The notes under the pieces were generated by a model. It was given only the letters and a program-made list of their open reading frames with translations. It was not told where the DNA came from and made no database searches. Position numbers and translations under genes: made by a program. A DNA stretch of 52,950 bases from Sergeia podlipaevii (Eukaryota > Euglenozoa > Kinetoplastea > Trypanosomatida > Trypanosomatidae). Positions 1-8,955 of this stretch are shown piece by piece (position 1 is the first letter of the stretch; each line of letters opens with the position of its first letter). The stretch spans positions 1 through 52,950 of the forward strand of contig JASANZ010002138.1 in NCBI GenBank assembly GCA_030849805.1, given 5' to 3'.

Positions 1-2659
1 CCCGTCACATACCTCCCCCCCCACGCCAAACCAAACACCGCTCGCCCTCCACCCGCCCACCGCACCCCCAAAACAGCGCCAGGCCCACCAAACAAATCCT
101 CACTTTTCCTTCACCCACGCCAATATTCAAGGCTGTCCAAGCGCGCCAGCCACGTTTCAAATACCGCCTTACAAACAATCGCCTATAGCCTGATCTGCGC
201 AAAGAGATGGAGGCCGGTCCCTCAGTCAGAAGGCGGTGCGGGGCTCAGGCTAGATCGAATGCCCGATGTGGACCAATACCCCTTCTTGGCTTCACCTTAC
301 CCTTCTCATCCATCCTTGTATGCAAGGTCAAGGCAGGGAGAGGGAGAGGATGCAATCTGCACTAGAGCGGAGACAGGGGCGGCCTCTTCATTCTTCCCCG
401 GGGGGTCAATGAGGGCTGGAGCAGGTAGTTTGAAGACTTCGGCCCAGTACATGGCAACCTCCTTGCTGTTGAAGAGTTTGTCTCGCTTTATCTCCTGTAG
501 TTTGTACTTGTTTCGGATGGTTGCTAAAGCTGAGCAGATGAGAAAGTAACCCGAAGTTCCCATCCACACCTCGTGTGTCGGAACCATGGGTCTCTCTTTA
601 CCCTGTACTGGGCATCATTGTGGCATCTATCGAAATGTAATGCGAGGCAGAGATCATTGTCAAAAGTGTTGTTGCATTGAAGACAGAGGAATCCAGTGGA
701 GGGGTTCTGAACAGTCACCCGCACGTCCTTTTCCGCACCAACCGTGTACTGTTTCACCTCGGGGTGCTTAGTGTGCATGTGGAAGACAAAGCCGGCTGTG
801 GAGGTGTAGGGCCGTTTGCAGAAGCTGGCACAGGTTCTTTCACGTTGGCGTAAGGTGTGCTTGAGTCTCCGACCCTATGCATCTGGTGCACGTGCACATG
901 CATATTACCCTTGTACGCGTACTCATGCAGGCGTTACGGGCGCTTTAAGTTTTGTATCGTAGCGGTCTTCGTCCATAACTTGCAGTCATTGTGCAAGTGA
1001 CGGCGCTGCCAGCCGGCGCGGGCAGCTGTGCAGCTTTGCGAGCGTCCTGTGTGCCCCAAGCCCCAGTGAGGAGAATCCACCCCAAGCCTGCATGCCAGAG
1101 GCGCGAACCTGCAAGCGTACGCGAGGTACATTGGCAGGCCCGAGGCTTCCTCCTACACAAGATGTTGGTCTCTCTTACCATGAGGGGGTCGCCTTATTGG
1201 CAGAGCCTCTCGTCGGCCGGCGGGGGTCTATGCATGGCCCCTTAATTTTCCGCTCAGGGTACCCGCAGCCAGGGGGGCGTGGGGGGGCCGCATCCTGGCT
1301 TTCTGAGGCCGCGGCCAAAGGGGGGGGGGGGGAGTGGAAGAATGCTGAGGCGCCGAAGGTGGTTAAGAGGATTGTTGGAGTCCTTAATTTGTGGGACGGC
1401 ATATTTAGTTCTTTGTTTTTGATTTCCGCCATGGGATGTGGATAGTTTGATAAGTTTTACATAAAAGTTTAGTGGCGGATGCCAGCCACCTTACTGCGGC
1501 GGGGAAGTCTGGTGCTTCCCCCAAATCGGGGCGAATCTGGGAATCCGCACTTTCTGTTTGCGGAAGTTGATAGCAGTGGCGGGGTTGATGCTTCGGTACA
1601 GCTGATTATCTTGAATTTGGCTGTCAGTTGAGATGTGTCGACACCCAACCACAGTAAGAAGCAAGAGAGGTAACATAAGCTTGGTATTCCCAGTTGTACG
1701 CGCTCGACCTCGTTGTAGGAGATGCAGCAGCCGTGTAGCTCAGTGGTACAGCTGATAAATATGTAGATTATTGGGGAGCGTCCAAGGTTGTAAAGCCGTC
1801 TTGCTAGTAAGGGTGGGGTGAGATATGAGGGGTTTTAAGTCCCATATTTGAGTTATCATTGTCTGCGTAGATGCATTCTCCCCCCCCCCTCTACTAGGTG
1901 GTAGTAACACGTAAATGAATCCCCATTTCAACGCAAAGGATACCTAATCGTGATATCTGGTGCTATCGCCAGATTGAGTCTCCGTTGTATTTGTAGGCAG
2001 CGCCATGTTGGGAAGACATGCTGCTTTCTAGTTGTCATGGATACCCTCGGACATCTACTATTGGGAAGCTACGAGTTTTCTGACCCCTCCTCCTCAGGTT
2101 TTGAGTCGCCCGCAAGGGAATACTGTACAAAACTCTCTAGACATGGGAGTGAACGCACAGGCGTCACAAGACCTCGCTCTGCGCAATCGTTTCAACAGTA
2201 GAAGAAATCCTCCAACATCACTTGGATAGGGGTAGTCGATCTAGAAACAGTGCTGCCTAGGGTTCCAATTGAGATGTGCCTGTGGGCTAGCGCGCGTGTT
2301 GCTGTTATCCAGTTTCATTTTCGCTTAGAACTCGCTGGGGGGGGGGTGAAACCTATGAGGGTGATGGTGACAGGTCCAAAACATGCTGAGGTGGTTCAGC
2401 TATGCTTTTCCACGGTACGACGTTTTAGCACGGTGGCCGCGGGGGATGCGGCGCCAGCTGGGTCGCCTACGCGTGCTAGGTATAGCAGCTTGGTGGAATA
2501 CATGGCTTCTCCATCCCAGGGGTGTCAGTTGGTATGAGCCTAAGTGTCTCCCCCATGGCTGAGTCCCGCATAACCAGTAATGGTATGCGTAAATGCGTTT
2601 CCTTCTCTTCTAACATGCGCTGGCTACTCAACATCGATCCCTAAAAGGACGGCGTGATC
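1..2659. other. Gene-poor leading region
   Basis: No intact gene is seen on either strand. The open frames are short, overlap one another in several frames and resemble no family, apart from the zinc-finger relic listed separately. The stretch is richer in G and C than the spacers between later genes. It carries homopolymer runs: 13 G at 1320-1332, 10 G at 2337-2346, and a C run at about 1880-1889. Its position ahead of a long + strand gene array, with a minus-strand relic inside, would suit a divergent strand-switch region or a chromosome-internal boundary, but the upstream side lies outside the window. Confidence 0.6.
306..921 (-). mobile_element. Decayed zinc-finger ORF, likely retroelement tail
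   Basis: Reading the minus strand from 832 to 526, one open frame holds two C2H2 zinc fingers. One at 764-832 has C-x3-C-x12-H-x4-H. The next at 620-685 has C-x2-C-x12-H-x4-H with the usual F and L core positions. A third half finger, with the aromatic, M and H-x4-H positions, lies at 877-921 in a different frame, with stops where its cysteines should be. After the second finger the reading continues in another frame at 306-587. C-terminal C2H2 fingers are typical of ingi/L1Tc-type non-LTR retrotransposons and their degenerate relics in trypanosomatids. No reverse transcriptase is visible, so the alternative is a decayed cellular zinc-finger gene. Confidence 0.45.
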
Positions 2660-2870
2660 AGAAGAATTGAAAATTGTGGTGTTCATACAGCGGGTGTTAT
2701 GGAGATTTTGTTCTTTTGCATTTTGCGGTGGGGGGGGGGGTGCTGAGTAAGGGTTACTTGTTTTTGTATTGTGGCGTGTTTTGCGATGGCTTCATTGTTT
2801 GGTTTGTGTACTATAAAGGTTTTCTTCTATTTATTTGGGGATTTTTTTTATTGTGAATCATGTTTGTTTT
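2660..2870 (+). promoter_or_regulatory. GT-rich tract, possible transcription start region
   Basis: This stretch is strikingly rich in G and T and poor in A and C on the + strand. It includes an 11-base G run at 2730-2740 and lies just before the first gene of the + strand array. GT-rich sequence at divergent strand-switch regions is known to promote Pol II transcription and H2A.Z deposition in Trypanosoma brucei. Assigning that role here is inference from composition and position only. Confidence 0.35.
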
Positions 2871-2903
2871 TTCAACTATTTTTCTAGTGCTGTTAATAAC
2901 AAA

Positions 2904-2944
2904 TCTCCTTTTTTTCCTTTGGTTACATTTCTTTTTTTGTAAAG
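2904..2944 (+). promoter_or_regulatory. Polypyrimidine tract and trans-splice acceptor of the Nudix gene
   Basis: A T/C tract runs from about 2904 to 2940 and ends in AG at 2943-2944. A second candidate acceptor, TAG, lies at about 2884-2886. Both lie downstream of the ATG at 2860, so the hydrophobic Phe/Leu N-terminus read from 2860 is a translation of the tract. The first ATG after either acceptor is at 2962. Confidence 0.6.
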
Positions 2945-2961
2945 GTTACAAAGCGTATTTA

Positions 2962-3633
2962 ATGCAGCATACGTACAAGAGGCAAACGCTGGTGTGCGTT
3001 GGGGAGCAGCAGTATTTGCGAAGCTGTGATGTATTTTATCAGAAAACTGATGCAAATTCAACGGTGCCACCGTTGAAATGGGAAATGGTTCAGAGAAGGA
3101 CAAGATCTACGTCCTTTGATGCGTTTCAGAAGTCCCCAGTTCCACTTCCAGTCGATGCTGTCGAAGTGTGCGCAGTTCTAAATAGAAGTGGTAAAAAGTA
3201 TTTGATTCTTGTCGCGCAGTATCGGCCACCTGTGGATTGCGTTGTACTTGAGTTTCCAGCTGGTCTTGTGGATGCTGGAGAGAGCGCAACTTGCGCTGCA
3301 CTTCGAGAACTACATGAGGAGACTGGCTATATTGCGACCGAAGACAATGTTCTTAGCGTTTCTCGTGAGCTTTGTTATGAACCAGGATTTAGTGACTCAT
3401 GTTGCAATTTTGTGCGTATTACTGTTGATGGTGACTGTGCTTTAAATGCTTCACCGACGCAGCATCTTGATGACTGCGAGGACATTGAGGTTGTGCTTTT
3501 GCCTGTTGGGGAGGGCAGTAACGCATTATGTGAAGCCCACAATTTTCTTTCTAGCAAGGCGAAAGATGGTCAGCAATCTATAATTGATGCAAAGCTGTAT
3601 ACTTTTTTGGTTGGAATATCCCAAACTTTGTGA
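2962..3633 (+). CDS. NUDT5-like ADP-sugar diphosphatase (Nudix)
   Basis: This 223-residue protein should hydrolyse ADP-ribose or related nucleoside-diphosphate sugars to AMP and the sugar phosphate, a cytosolic housekeeping reaction. The Nudix box is complete: G101, E107, then R115-E116 and E119-E120-x-G122, where the glutamates bind the metal. The YRPP segment before the box and EFPAGLVDAGE leading into it are typical of the NUDT5/ADP-ribose pyrophosphatase branch, as is the later EPGFSD segment. Reading from the ATG at 2860 would add 34 hydrophobic residues that correspond to the polypyrimidine tract, so 2962 is preferred and no membrane anchor is expected. It is the first gene of the + strand array. 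Exact substrate is not determined by sequence. Confidence 0.88.
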   Translation: MQHTYKRQTLVCVGEQQYLRSCDVFYQKTDANSTVPPLKWEMVQRRTRSTSFDAFQKSPVPLPVDAVEVCAVLNRSGKKYLILVAQYRPPVDCVVLEFPAGLVDAGESATCAALRELHEETGYIATEDNVLSVSRELCYEPGFSDSCCNFVRITVDGDCALNASPTQHLDDCEDIEVVLLPVGEGSNALCEAHNFLSSKAKDGQQSIIDAKLYTFLVGISQTL

Positions 3634-4185
3634 TTGCGAAAATGCATCGTACTGGGAGCAAATTTGTCGATCAATTTATCAATATTTATACCAACTTTTT
3701 AAAATTTTTACAAATAAAGGTTTTTTTTTGACTTTTGTGCGAGGAACAGAGGGCAATTGCTTGGGTTTTTTTTTTTGAAGCATTGAGAAAGTGATACGTA
3801 CAGTGGTCAGAAAAGGCAAGAATTGTGGTCTTACGAGTTTCAAGTATTTTGATTACCTCGAACGTATATGGAAATTCACATATTGAAAAATATGGCGCTA
3901 CTATTATTATTGTTATTATTATTATTCTTTATCATTATTGATCATCATTTTGGAATAATTAATGGCTACTTCCTTTCACTTTTTGTGCCTTTTTTTCAAG
4001 GGTTTAAGAAATTTGGATTCACGGAATAGCATTTTGATAGGAAAAATATAATTTGTTTACATATTCTTTTTCCACGGTGAAATTTCACGACATTTTCTAT
4101 TGCGAATTGCCAGATCTGCAACACGTGCGAGGAGCTTTACTCAAAAGAAAAGAAGGATCGAAGATTTGAATACACATTTATTAAA
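3634..4185 (+). other. Spacer before tectonic gene
   Basis: No gene is seen. It is A/T-rich with T runs, an imperfect ATT repeat at about 3901-3940, and a T/C-rich stretch near 4060-4105. The probable splice acceptor for the next gene is AG at 4112-4113. Confidence 0.6.
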
Positions 4186-5940
4186 ATGCTGCTTTATATT
4201 GTATTTGTGTTTTTATTATTGTGCTTTGGAGCGCAGGGCTATCCTCCAGAAACAGACCCTATAGACTGGAGTTCTATTTCAAATAGCACTCCTATTGAAC
4301 GCATGTTGCAATCACCATTTCTTGGCGAATGTGTTTGTGATGTAACGTGGGGTCTGTGCGACCCTAATTGTTGTTGTGATTCTGATTGCAGCGCAGATGC
4401 CAAAGCCCTCTTTACCTTTTGCCTCCCCGAGCAGTTTGGACACCCTGATATTGATTACTGCTATAGAGACAATCGTGCCACGCGCTTGAAAAGGGTGAAC
4501 AATATTCATGACGTTTATATAGATAAGCGAAAGCAGGCATATGACGCTGTGTGTATTATCCGAGCGAATCATCCTGGAGACTTATACAAATATTTTACGG
4601 TACCAACAAATGTTTCAAAGCCAAAGATACCTGAATGGGAGATAAATTCATCTTACGTTCCTTCATCTAAAGGATACAAAGTTGGAACACTGTTGCCGTT
4701 GATGAAGTACGTGGATGTAAACGGAGATTTCGTGTATAGAAACGTTGGTATTTTTGAGCTACCTGTCCAGAGCATTCGTGGAGCCTGTGTTCTTCCAGGA
4801 AGGGGCATAGGCTTTATGACTCCTTTGGACAGTGTTTCATGCGCACTTAATGGCAAGCAAATTTGCGAGCGGTTTCCCATTTCGCATTACACCAATTTGT
4901 TTTTGCACAATCCAAATTTTCCCATTAAAAACGGGACTGCAGTTGCCTTGACAGGAATTACAGTGCATCTTATCAACAGCGCTGGTGCAGAGATTGCTGT
5001 GATCAACCCGTCAGATACCTCGATTGATCCAGCTTTTATGAGTCACTATGACACCCAATTTTGCTACAATGGCATTGAGCGAATGAACGCCACGTTTGTG
5101 TACAACGCATCCTTGGAGAATCGTATTGTGTCCGCTGATATCATGCTCTACATCAAAGACATACCACTTCATTCCTTTGTACCAATACTATTTCAGTCTA
5201 ACTTCATTGCACAGAATGAGATTGTTCCTACTTATCCTATCTCCGGGAGTCCAGGCTATGTTGTCGGTGAAAGTCTCCGCGCTGGGACTCTAATCAAAGT
5301 TGAGGAAAAGTCGGCTATTCTTGAACGAAGGGGAGGGTTTGCTCTTCCAAGTGGCGGGAGATTGTGCGCACTAGGGAATGTTCGGAGAATTCCATTTATG
5401 AACTCAGTTCTTTCAACTGGCTGCACAGTTGCGTTGAGCGAGGGTGAGCTACTGGATATTTGCAACAAAGGGAGTTCTAGTCTTATCCAGGACATTCTCG
5501 GATCAACCGATATGATTAATTATGTGGGTGTCACTAGCGACGCACTATCAAATGATACAGCTGCTTGGATTCCAATCAAAGGACTAGACTCTTTTGAAGA
5601 CATGCCTGGAGTGTATGATCCGTACATGCGCCAATGCAATAACATACAGATTGGCGTTCAGTATAACTTTGTTATTGCTCGTGCAGGCGTTGAATACAAC
5701 CCACAAGATGTTGTTGTCGGTGCTTTTGCTGAGCCAATCACTGGATTCTGGCAGGTGCGCAATACTACTGATTTTTCATCAAACGCGATTACACGTCAAC
5801 AGGTTCGCTTTCGCGTCATTTTTTCGTACTACAATCCTAATTCACAGAACACTATCCGCCGACGCGTTATTGCACCACCAATTTTGCCTCGGCTCGACGA
5901 TACCATTTTTTATCCATTCCGAAAGCCGTATCCGCTTTAA
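4186..5940 (+). CDS. Tectonic-family protein (ciliary transition zone)
   Basis: The 584-residue product starts with a clear signal peptide (about residues 1-18, hydrophobic core then A-Q-G). At about residues 48-81 is the tectonic signature: a Cys cluster reading C-V-C-D, then CDPNCCCDSDC, then S-A-D and a further C. The rest is a beta-rich extracellular-type region with several N-x-S/T sites and scattered cysteines. Tectonics work with the MKS complex at the ciliary transition zone and control membrane protein entry into cilia or flagella. No C-terminal transmembrane helix is evident, so it would be a secreted or lumenal tectonic-1-like form. Upstream AG at 4112-4113 supports this ATG, which is immediately followed by the signal sequence. 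The exact TCTN paralogue cannot be assigned. Confidence 0.85.
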   Translation: MLLYIVFVFLLLCFGAQGYPPETDPIDWSSISNSTPIERMLQSPFLGECVCDVTWGLCDPNCCCDSDCSADAKALFTFCLPEQFGHPDIDYCYRDNRATRLKRVNNIHDVYIDKRKQAYDAVCIIRANHPGDLYKYFTVPTNVSKPKIPEWEINSSYVPSSKGYKVGTLLPLMKYVDVNGDFVYRNVGIFELPVQSIRGACVLPGRGIGFMTPLDSVSCALNGKQICERFPISHYTNLFLHNPNFPIKNGTAVALTGITVHLINSAGAEIAVINPSDTSIDPAFMSHYDTQFCYNGIERMNATFVYNASLENRIVSADIMLYIKDIPLHSFVPILFQSNFIAQNEIVPTYPISGSPGYVVGESLRAGTLIKVEEKSAILERRGGFALPSGGRLCALGNVRRIPFMNSVLSTGCTVALSEGELLDICNKGSSSLIQDILGSTDMINYVGVTSDALSNDTAAWIPIKGLDSFEDMPGVYDPYMRQCNNIQIGVQYNFVIARAGVEYNPQDVVVGAFAEPITGFWQVRNTTDFSSNAITRQQVRFRVIFSYYNPNSQNTIRRRVIAPPILPRLDDTIFYPFRKPYPL

Positions 5941-6261
5941 TGAGGAAACATAGAAATGCAAAGCTAAGTAAAGAACAGAGCACCATAGAATTTGACATCA
6001 TCATAGAGTAGCGTATATATTTATTCGTTGGATTGTAGTGCTGGCACACTAAATGTTGTCTCATAAATCTACCTAAAAGGTGTATTTATCAACATTTTTA
6101 TTATCATTTTAGTTGCTTGATGGCTGTGAAAAAGCTTGAATGATAGTATGTTTTAAATTAATTACATTATTTTCTCTTTCGCTTCTCTTTTTTCTCATGC
6201 TTTACTGTAAATGTGACATTTTTTAAAATACATTTATCTAGTGTAGAAAGAGAGGGCAGAC
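5941..6261 (+). other. Spacer
   Basis: No gene is seen. A pyrimidine tract at about 6174-6206 is followed by AG at 6240-6241, the probable splice acceptor of the gene at 6262. Confidence 0.6.
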
Positions 6262-6861
6262 ATGATTTCCCGTACTGCTGTCCGAAGAGGTGTGTTTCAC
6301 AATGCCCCGACTGCTTATCCTTTCACAAAACCCTTTCATGATACTCCATATGACCAAGATAGGGGGCGCTTTGATAAGGCCAACGCTTTGACCAGAAAGG
6401 ATTCGTGGCCTCAGTGGATGGATCAGGGTGGTGATGGCACTGGCTATGGTATTGGCCTGCACCGAGCACATCCGTTGTCTAAGTTGCAAGGAAACTTAAA
6501 GAGGGGTCAGAGGGATGTACCGCGAGTGCTCAATATGATGATTCAAGGTGTTTGGCACAAGAGTGGTGTAAAGTTGTATTTTCGTGGCGGAAAGCCACCG
6601 AATCCCAGCAAACATCCTTATCTTACCGGCGAACCGTGTCTAATATATGGCTGGAAAGTTACTGACCCGATGGTTATTCGGGAATTTAGTGTCCCGCATG
6701 TGGAGAAGGACAAAATGCGTTATAAACCGTATGTTGCGCTTCAGGAACGAAAGATTATGAACATACACGCACCAGTTGTAAAGGAAGAAGGAGTGGCCAC
6801 ACAAACCGACCAAACTAAGGCGTCGAAGCCGCTAGTAAAGCGTCTGTTCTTCTGGAAGTAG
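6262..6861 (+). CDS. Probable mitochondrial protein of unknown function
   Basis: I do not recognise a family in this 199-residue protein. The N-terminus (M-I-S-R-T-A-V-R-R-G) is basic with hydroxylated residues and no acidic residue in the first 25, which suits a mitochondrial targeting sequence. The body is rich in G, P, K and aromatic residues, with no transmembrane helix or coiled coil, and ends with the basic-aromatic stretch KRLFFWK. That composition is common among kinetoplastid-specific mitochondrial ribosome or respiratory-complex proteins, but this is a guess. The ATG follows a good tract and AG at 6240-6241, giving a 5' leader of about 20 nt besides the spliced leader. Confidence 0.6.
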   Translation: MISRTAVRRGVFHNAPTAYPFTKPFHDTPYDQDRGRFDKANALTRKDSWPQWMDQGGDGTGYGIGLHRAHPLSKLQGNLKRGQRDVPRVLNMMIQGVWHKSGVKLYFRGGKPPNPSKHPYLTGEPCLIYGWKVTDPMVIREFSVPHVEKDKMRYKPYVALQERKIMNIHAPVVKEEGVATQTDQTKASKPLVKRLFFWK

Positions 6862-7113
6862 AACCTTTGCTACTTTGTTGTTGTAGTTGTTGTTGTGCTT
6901 GAGGCCAATTATAATGCCATTGTTAATTTTTATACGTAACTTGTGCGAGCTGAATTGCCGCGTATGCAATCAAGGTTGCAGGCAGCTCTTATAATTTTCT
7001 CTTCTACTACTTACTTGGAAATTGTAATCATATCCCTTTTCTACATTTTTTTTTTGTTCTTTATATGCACATCTACGTACTGTTCTGCGCTATTGTGGTC
7101 TGCTGCACTGTAG
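6862..7113 (+). promoter_or_regulatory. Spacer with splice acceptor abutting the WD40 gene
   Basis: The last strong pyrimidine tract is at about 7033-7063. The first AG after it is at 7112-7113, directly against the ATG at 7114. If used, the mRNA would have no leader apart from the spliced leader. Confidence 0.45.
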
Positions 7114-8277
7114 ATGCAGGAAATACTAGAGGCTGTCAATCGTTATGCACTACGTGGAGGCAGTAAGCATAGTGATAGGCCTTCACAACAATTCTTATGT
7201 GGGCAGTTTTTGTCAAGTCTTATGAGGCGAGGCATGCCCAACTACTTTTGTTTACTAGCTGTCGCCGATTTTATGTACAACGACGAGTCGTTGGTTGTTG
7301 CGTCTAGGGATGCTATTCAGAGCATTATTTGCAGTGGCCCAGTTCTGCTAGCAAATAACTCTATTTCAAATCCATTCCCAGATGAGATCACGGCCGTTAC
7401 CGCCGCTGGGTCAAGTGCTATCGTATGCAACACAAACGGTGTGAGTTGCTTTACCAAGGAATTGCGGCGTGCGCAGGAATTTGTGTTTAGTGGGTTTGCA
7501 CAGAACATATTGTGCGTCGCTGCAACGCCAGATGGCTCGTGTTTTGCCACTGGTGGCGGAAATGCAACTGTCACTGTATGGTCATCGGACATGAAGGCTC
7601 TACACTATTTATCTGGCCACACAGACTGGGTTCGTTTTGTCAAGTTTTCTATTGGATCGGGAGAGCTACAACTGTTTAGCGCAGGCGACGATGGCGTGAT
7701 TTGCCAGTGGGATCCTATAGCTGGCGCTCCTTTGTCGCACGTGGATTACTCTCGAGGCCAAAGTATTCTTGCGTTCGAGGTGTCATTCCGAAGAGGACTC
7801 ATGGCTATATCGTGCAACACTCCTGTCATTGCGTTGTACAAATGCAAAGGTGGTATGTCTTCCTCATCTGATCATGCAATGCTGCATGATGATCTTCTTC
7901 AGCTGCAGCAGGTTGGACTCATCACTAACGCACATCGAAGTACACCGACAATTCTCAAGTTTACTGAGGACGCACAATGGCTAGTGAGTGCAGCAGAGGA
8001 CGAGACTCTTGCTGTATCGTCGGTCGAAGAGCCGCGAAGACTCTTCATGTGTTGGGAGCTGGTTACCAGACGTCACTGCCTAACATTCATGAATACCTTT
8101 ACTGCAATCACGGTGCTTGCCTCACCACCTCAATCATCGGTTATCATTATTGCAGCGTGTGCCAGTGACGGTACAGTCATTCAGTGGATTGTTGACCCAC
8201 GAGATGGGCGAACGACTTACATAAAGAAGCTTCAGTTGCATTTGGGTGCGCTACTAGCGATGGATGTAGTTCGGTGA
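7114..8277 (+). CDS. WD40-repeat protein
   Basis: This 387-residue protein has an N-terminal helical part (about 1-85) without repeats, followed by a beta-propeller region. The clearest repeat is at about 167-202, beginning GHTDWV and containing an S-A-G-D-D-G segment followed by a terminal W-D. Others are degenerate: an ATGGGNATVTVW-like strand end near 150-158 and AACASDGTVIQW near the C-terminus. Such proteins are scaffolds; nothing visible tells which complex this one joins. The ATG at 7114 follows a TAG acceptor with no gap. If that leader is too short, translation could begin at an internal Met around residue 37 or 41, still before the propeller. Confidence 0.75.
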   Translation: MQEILEAVNRYALRGGSKHSDRPSQQFLCGQFLSSLMRRGMPNYFCLLAVADFMYNDESLVVASRDAIQSIICSGPVLLANNSISNPFPDEITAVTAAGSSAIVCNTNGVSCFTKELRRAQEFVFSGFAQNILCVAATPDGSCFATGGGNATVTVWSSDMKALHYLSGHTDWVRFVKFSIGSGELQLFSAGDDGVICQWDPIAGAPLSHVDYSRGQSILAFEVSFRRGLMAISCNTPVIALYKCKGGMSSSSDHAMLHDDLLQLQQVGLITNAHRSTPTILKFTEDAQWLVSAAEDETLAVSSVEEPRRLFMCWELVTRRHCLTFMNTFTAITVLASPPQSSVIIIAACASDGTVIQWIVDPRDGRTTYIKKLQLHLGALLAMDVVR

Positions 8278-8577
8278 ACCTGCAGCAAACCCGCTGAAAA
8301 TCTTTTATCTGCTTTCTCCTTTTTAGGACTGTTTTCTTTCTTGCTTATTTTTGCTCATACATTGCAGCTTTTTTTTTATTTGGTGCCTTTTCTCTACATC
8401 AACGAAACTGTCCTCAAAACACAGCAACAAAATTGTACGCAGCTACCATTACTCGACAACATGGGTGTACCCACACCGCTACTTTCCTTTGTGTTTGTTT
8501 TGCTTCTTTTGCACTGTTACTTTTTCTTCTCTTTTTTTTTCTTTATTGAAGAAGGGCCACTTTTTTGTTTCAAGGTG
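8278..8577 (+). promoter_or_regulatory. Spacer and splice acceptor of the J-like gene
   Basis: No gene is seen. A long T/C tract runs from about 8508 to 8570 and ends in AG at 8573-8574, four bases from the ATG at 8578. An open frame passes through the tract in phase with the gene, giving a false Phe/Leu-rich N-terminus. Confidence 0.6.
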
Positions 8578-8955
8578 ATGGCTTTGGTCATTTCAGACGA
8601 TGTCGAAGGGGAGGCGAATCGAATCATTGCATCAAAGAATGCATTTGACGTACTCGAGTTGAACCCCAGCGAATGCAGCAGGGAGATTGTTCTTTCTCAG
8701 TACGAAAAAAAAGTGTCCATGTTTAAGCGACTTTTTCGGAACAAATCGGCCATGCAGGCCAAAGCGAAACTTGATGACGCAAAAATGCGCTTGCTTGATG
8801 AGCGCCTTCGCGTCAAGGAAGTAACTCAATTTAATGAAGTTCAGAGAAATCGCATGAGGGACCGCGAAGACCTATCTGCATTAGAGGCAAGGACAAAAAT
8901 GTTGGAGATGCGTGCTGAGGCGTTACAAACTCGCAAAATTGTATCATCTTCGTAA
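8578..8955 (+). CDS. Small J-domain-like protein lacking HPD
   Basis: The 125-residue protein begins with helix I of a J-like domain: N-A-F-D-V-L-E-L-N-P then an S-R-E-I-V-x-x-Q-Y-E-K-K helix II, most like DNAJC8/SPF31-type J domains. The HPD tripeptide needed to stimulate Hsp70 ATPase is absent; the equivalent loop reads F-K-R-L-F-R-N-K. The second half is a charged helix, probably coiled coil (about 60-118). DNAJC8 relatives associate with the spliceosome, but a splicing role here is inference. The start at 8578 is chosen because everything upstream in this frame is polypyrimidine tract ending in AG at 8573-8574. It may be a pseudo-J protein acting as a protein-binding helix pair. Confidence 0.55.
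   Translation: MALVISDDVEGEANRIIASKNAFDVLELNPSECSREIVLSQYEKKVSMFKRLFRNKSAMQAKAKLDDAKMRLLDERLRVKEVTQFNEVQRNRMRDREDLSALEARTKMLEMRAEALQTRKIVSSS

Noticed and set aside
1729..1800. tRNA-like sequence with a perfect A box (TAGCTCAGTGG at 1736-1746)
   Set aside because: The D stem has a mismatch, no five-pair anticodon stem forms, and the B box region is poor. At best a tRNA relic.
2674..2856. 60-residue Phe/Gly/Val-rich open frame
   Set aside because: Its composition simply reflects the GT-rich DNA; no family match and no acceptor upstream.
7870..7895. Imperfect palindrome around GATCATGCA and TGCATGATGATC
   Set aside because: Lies inside the WD40 coding sequence and encodes ordinary residues; likely chance.
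8341..8577. Hydrophobic N-terminal extension of the J-like protein
   Set aside because: Starts at TTG and is translated polypyrimidine tract lying before the splice acceptor.
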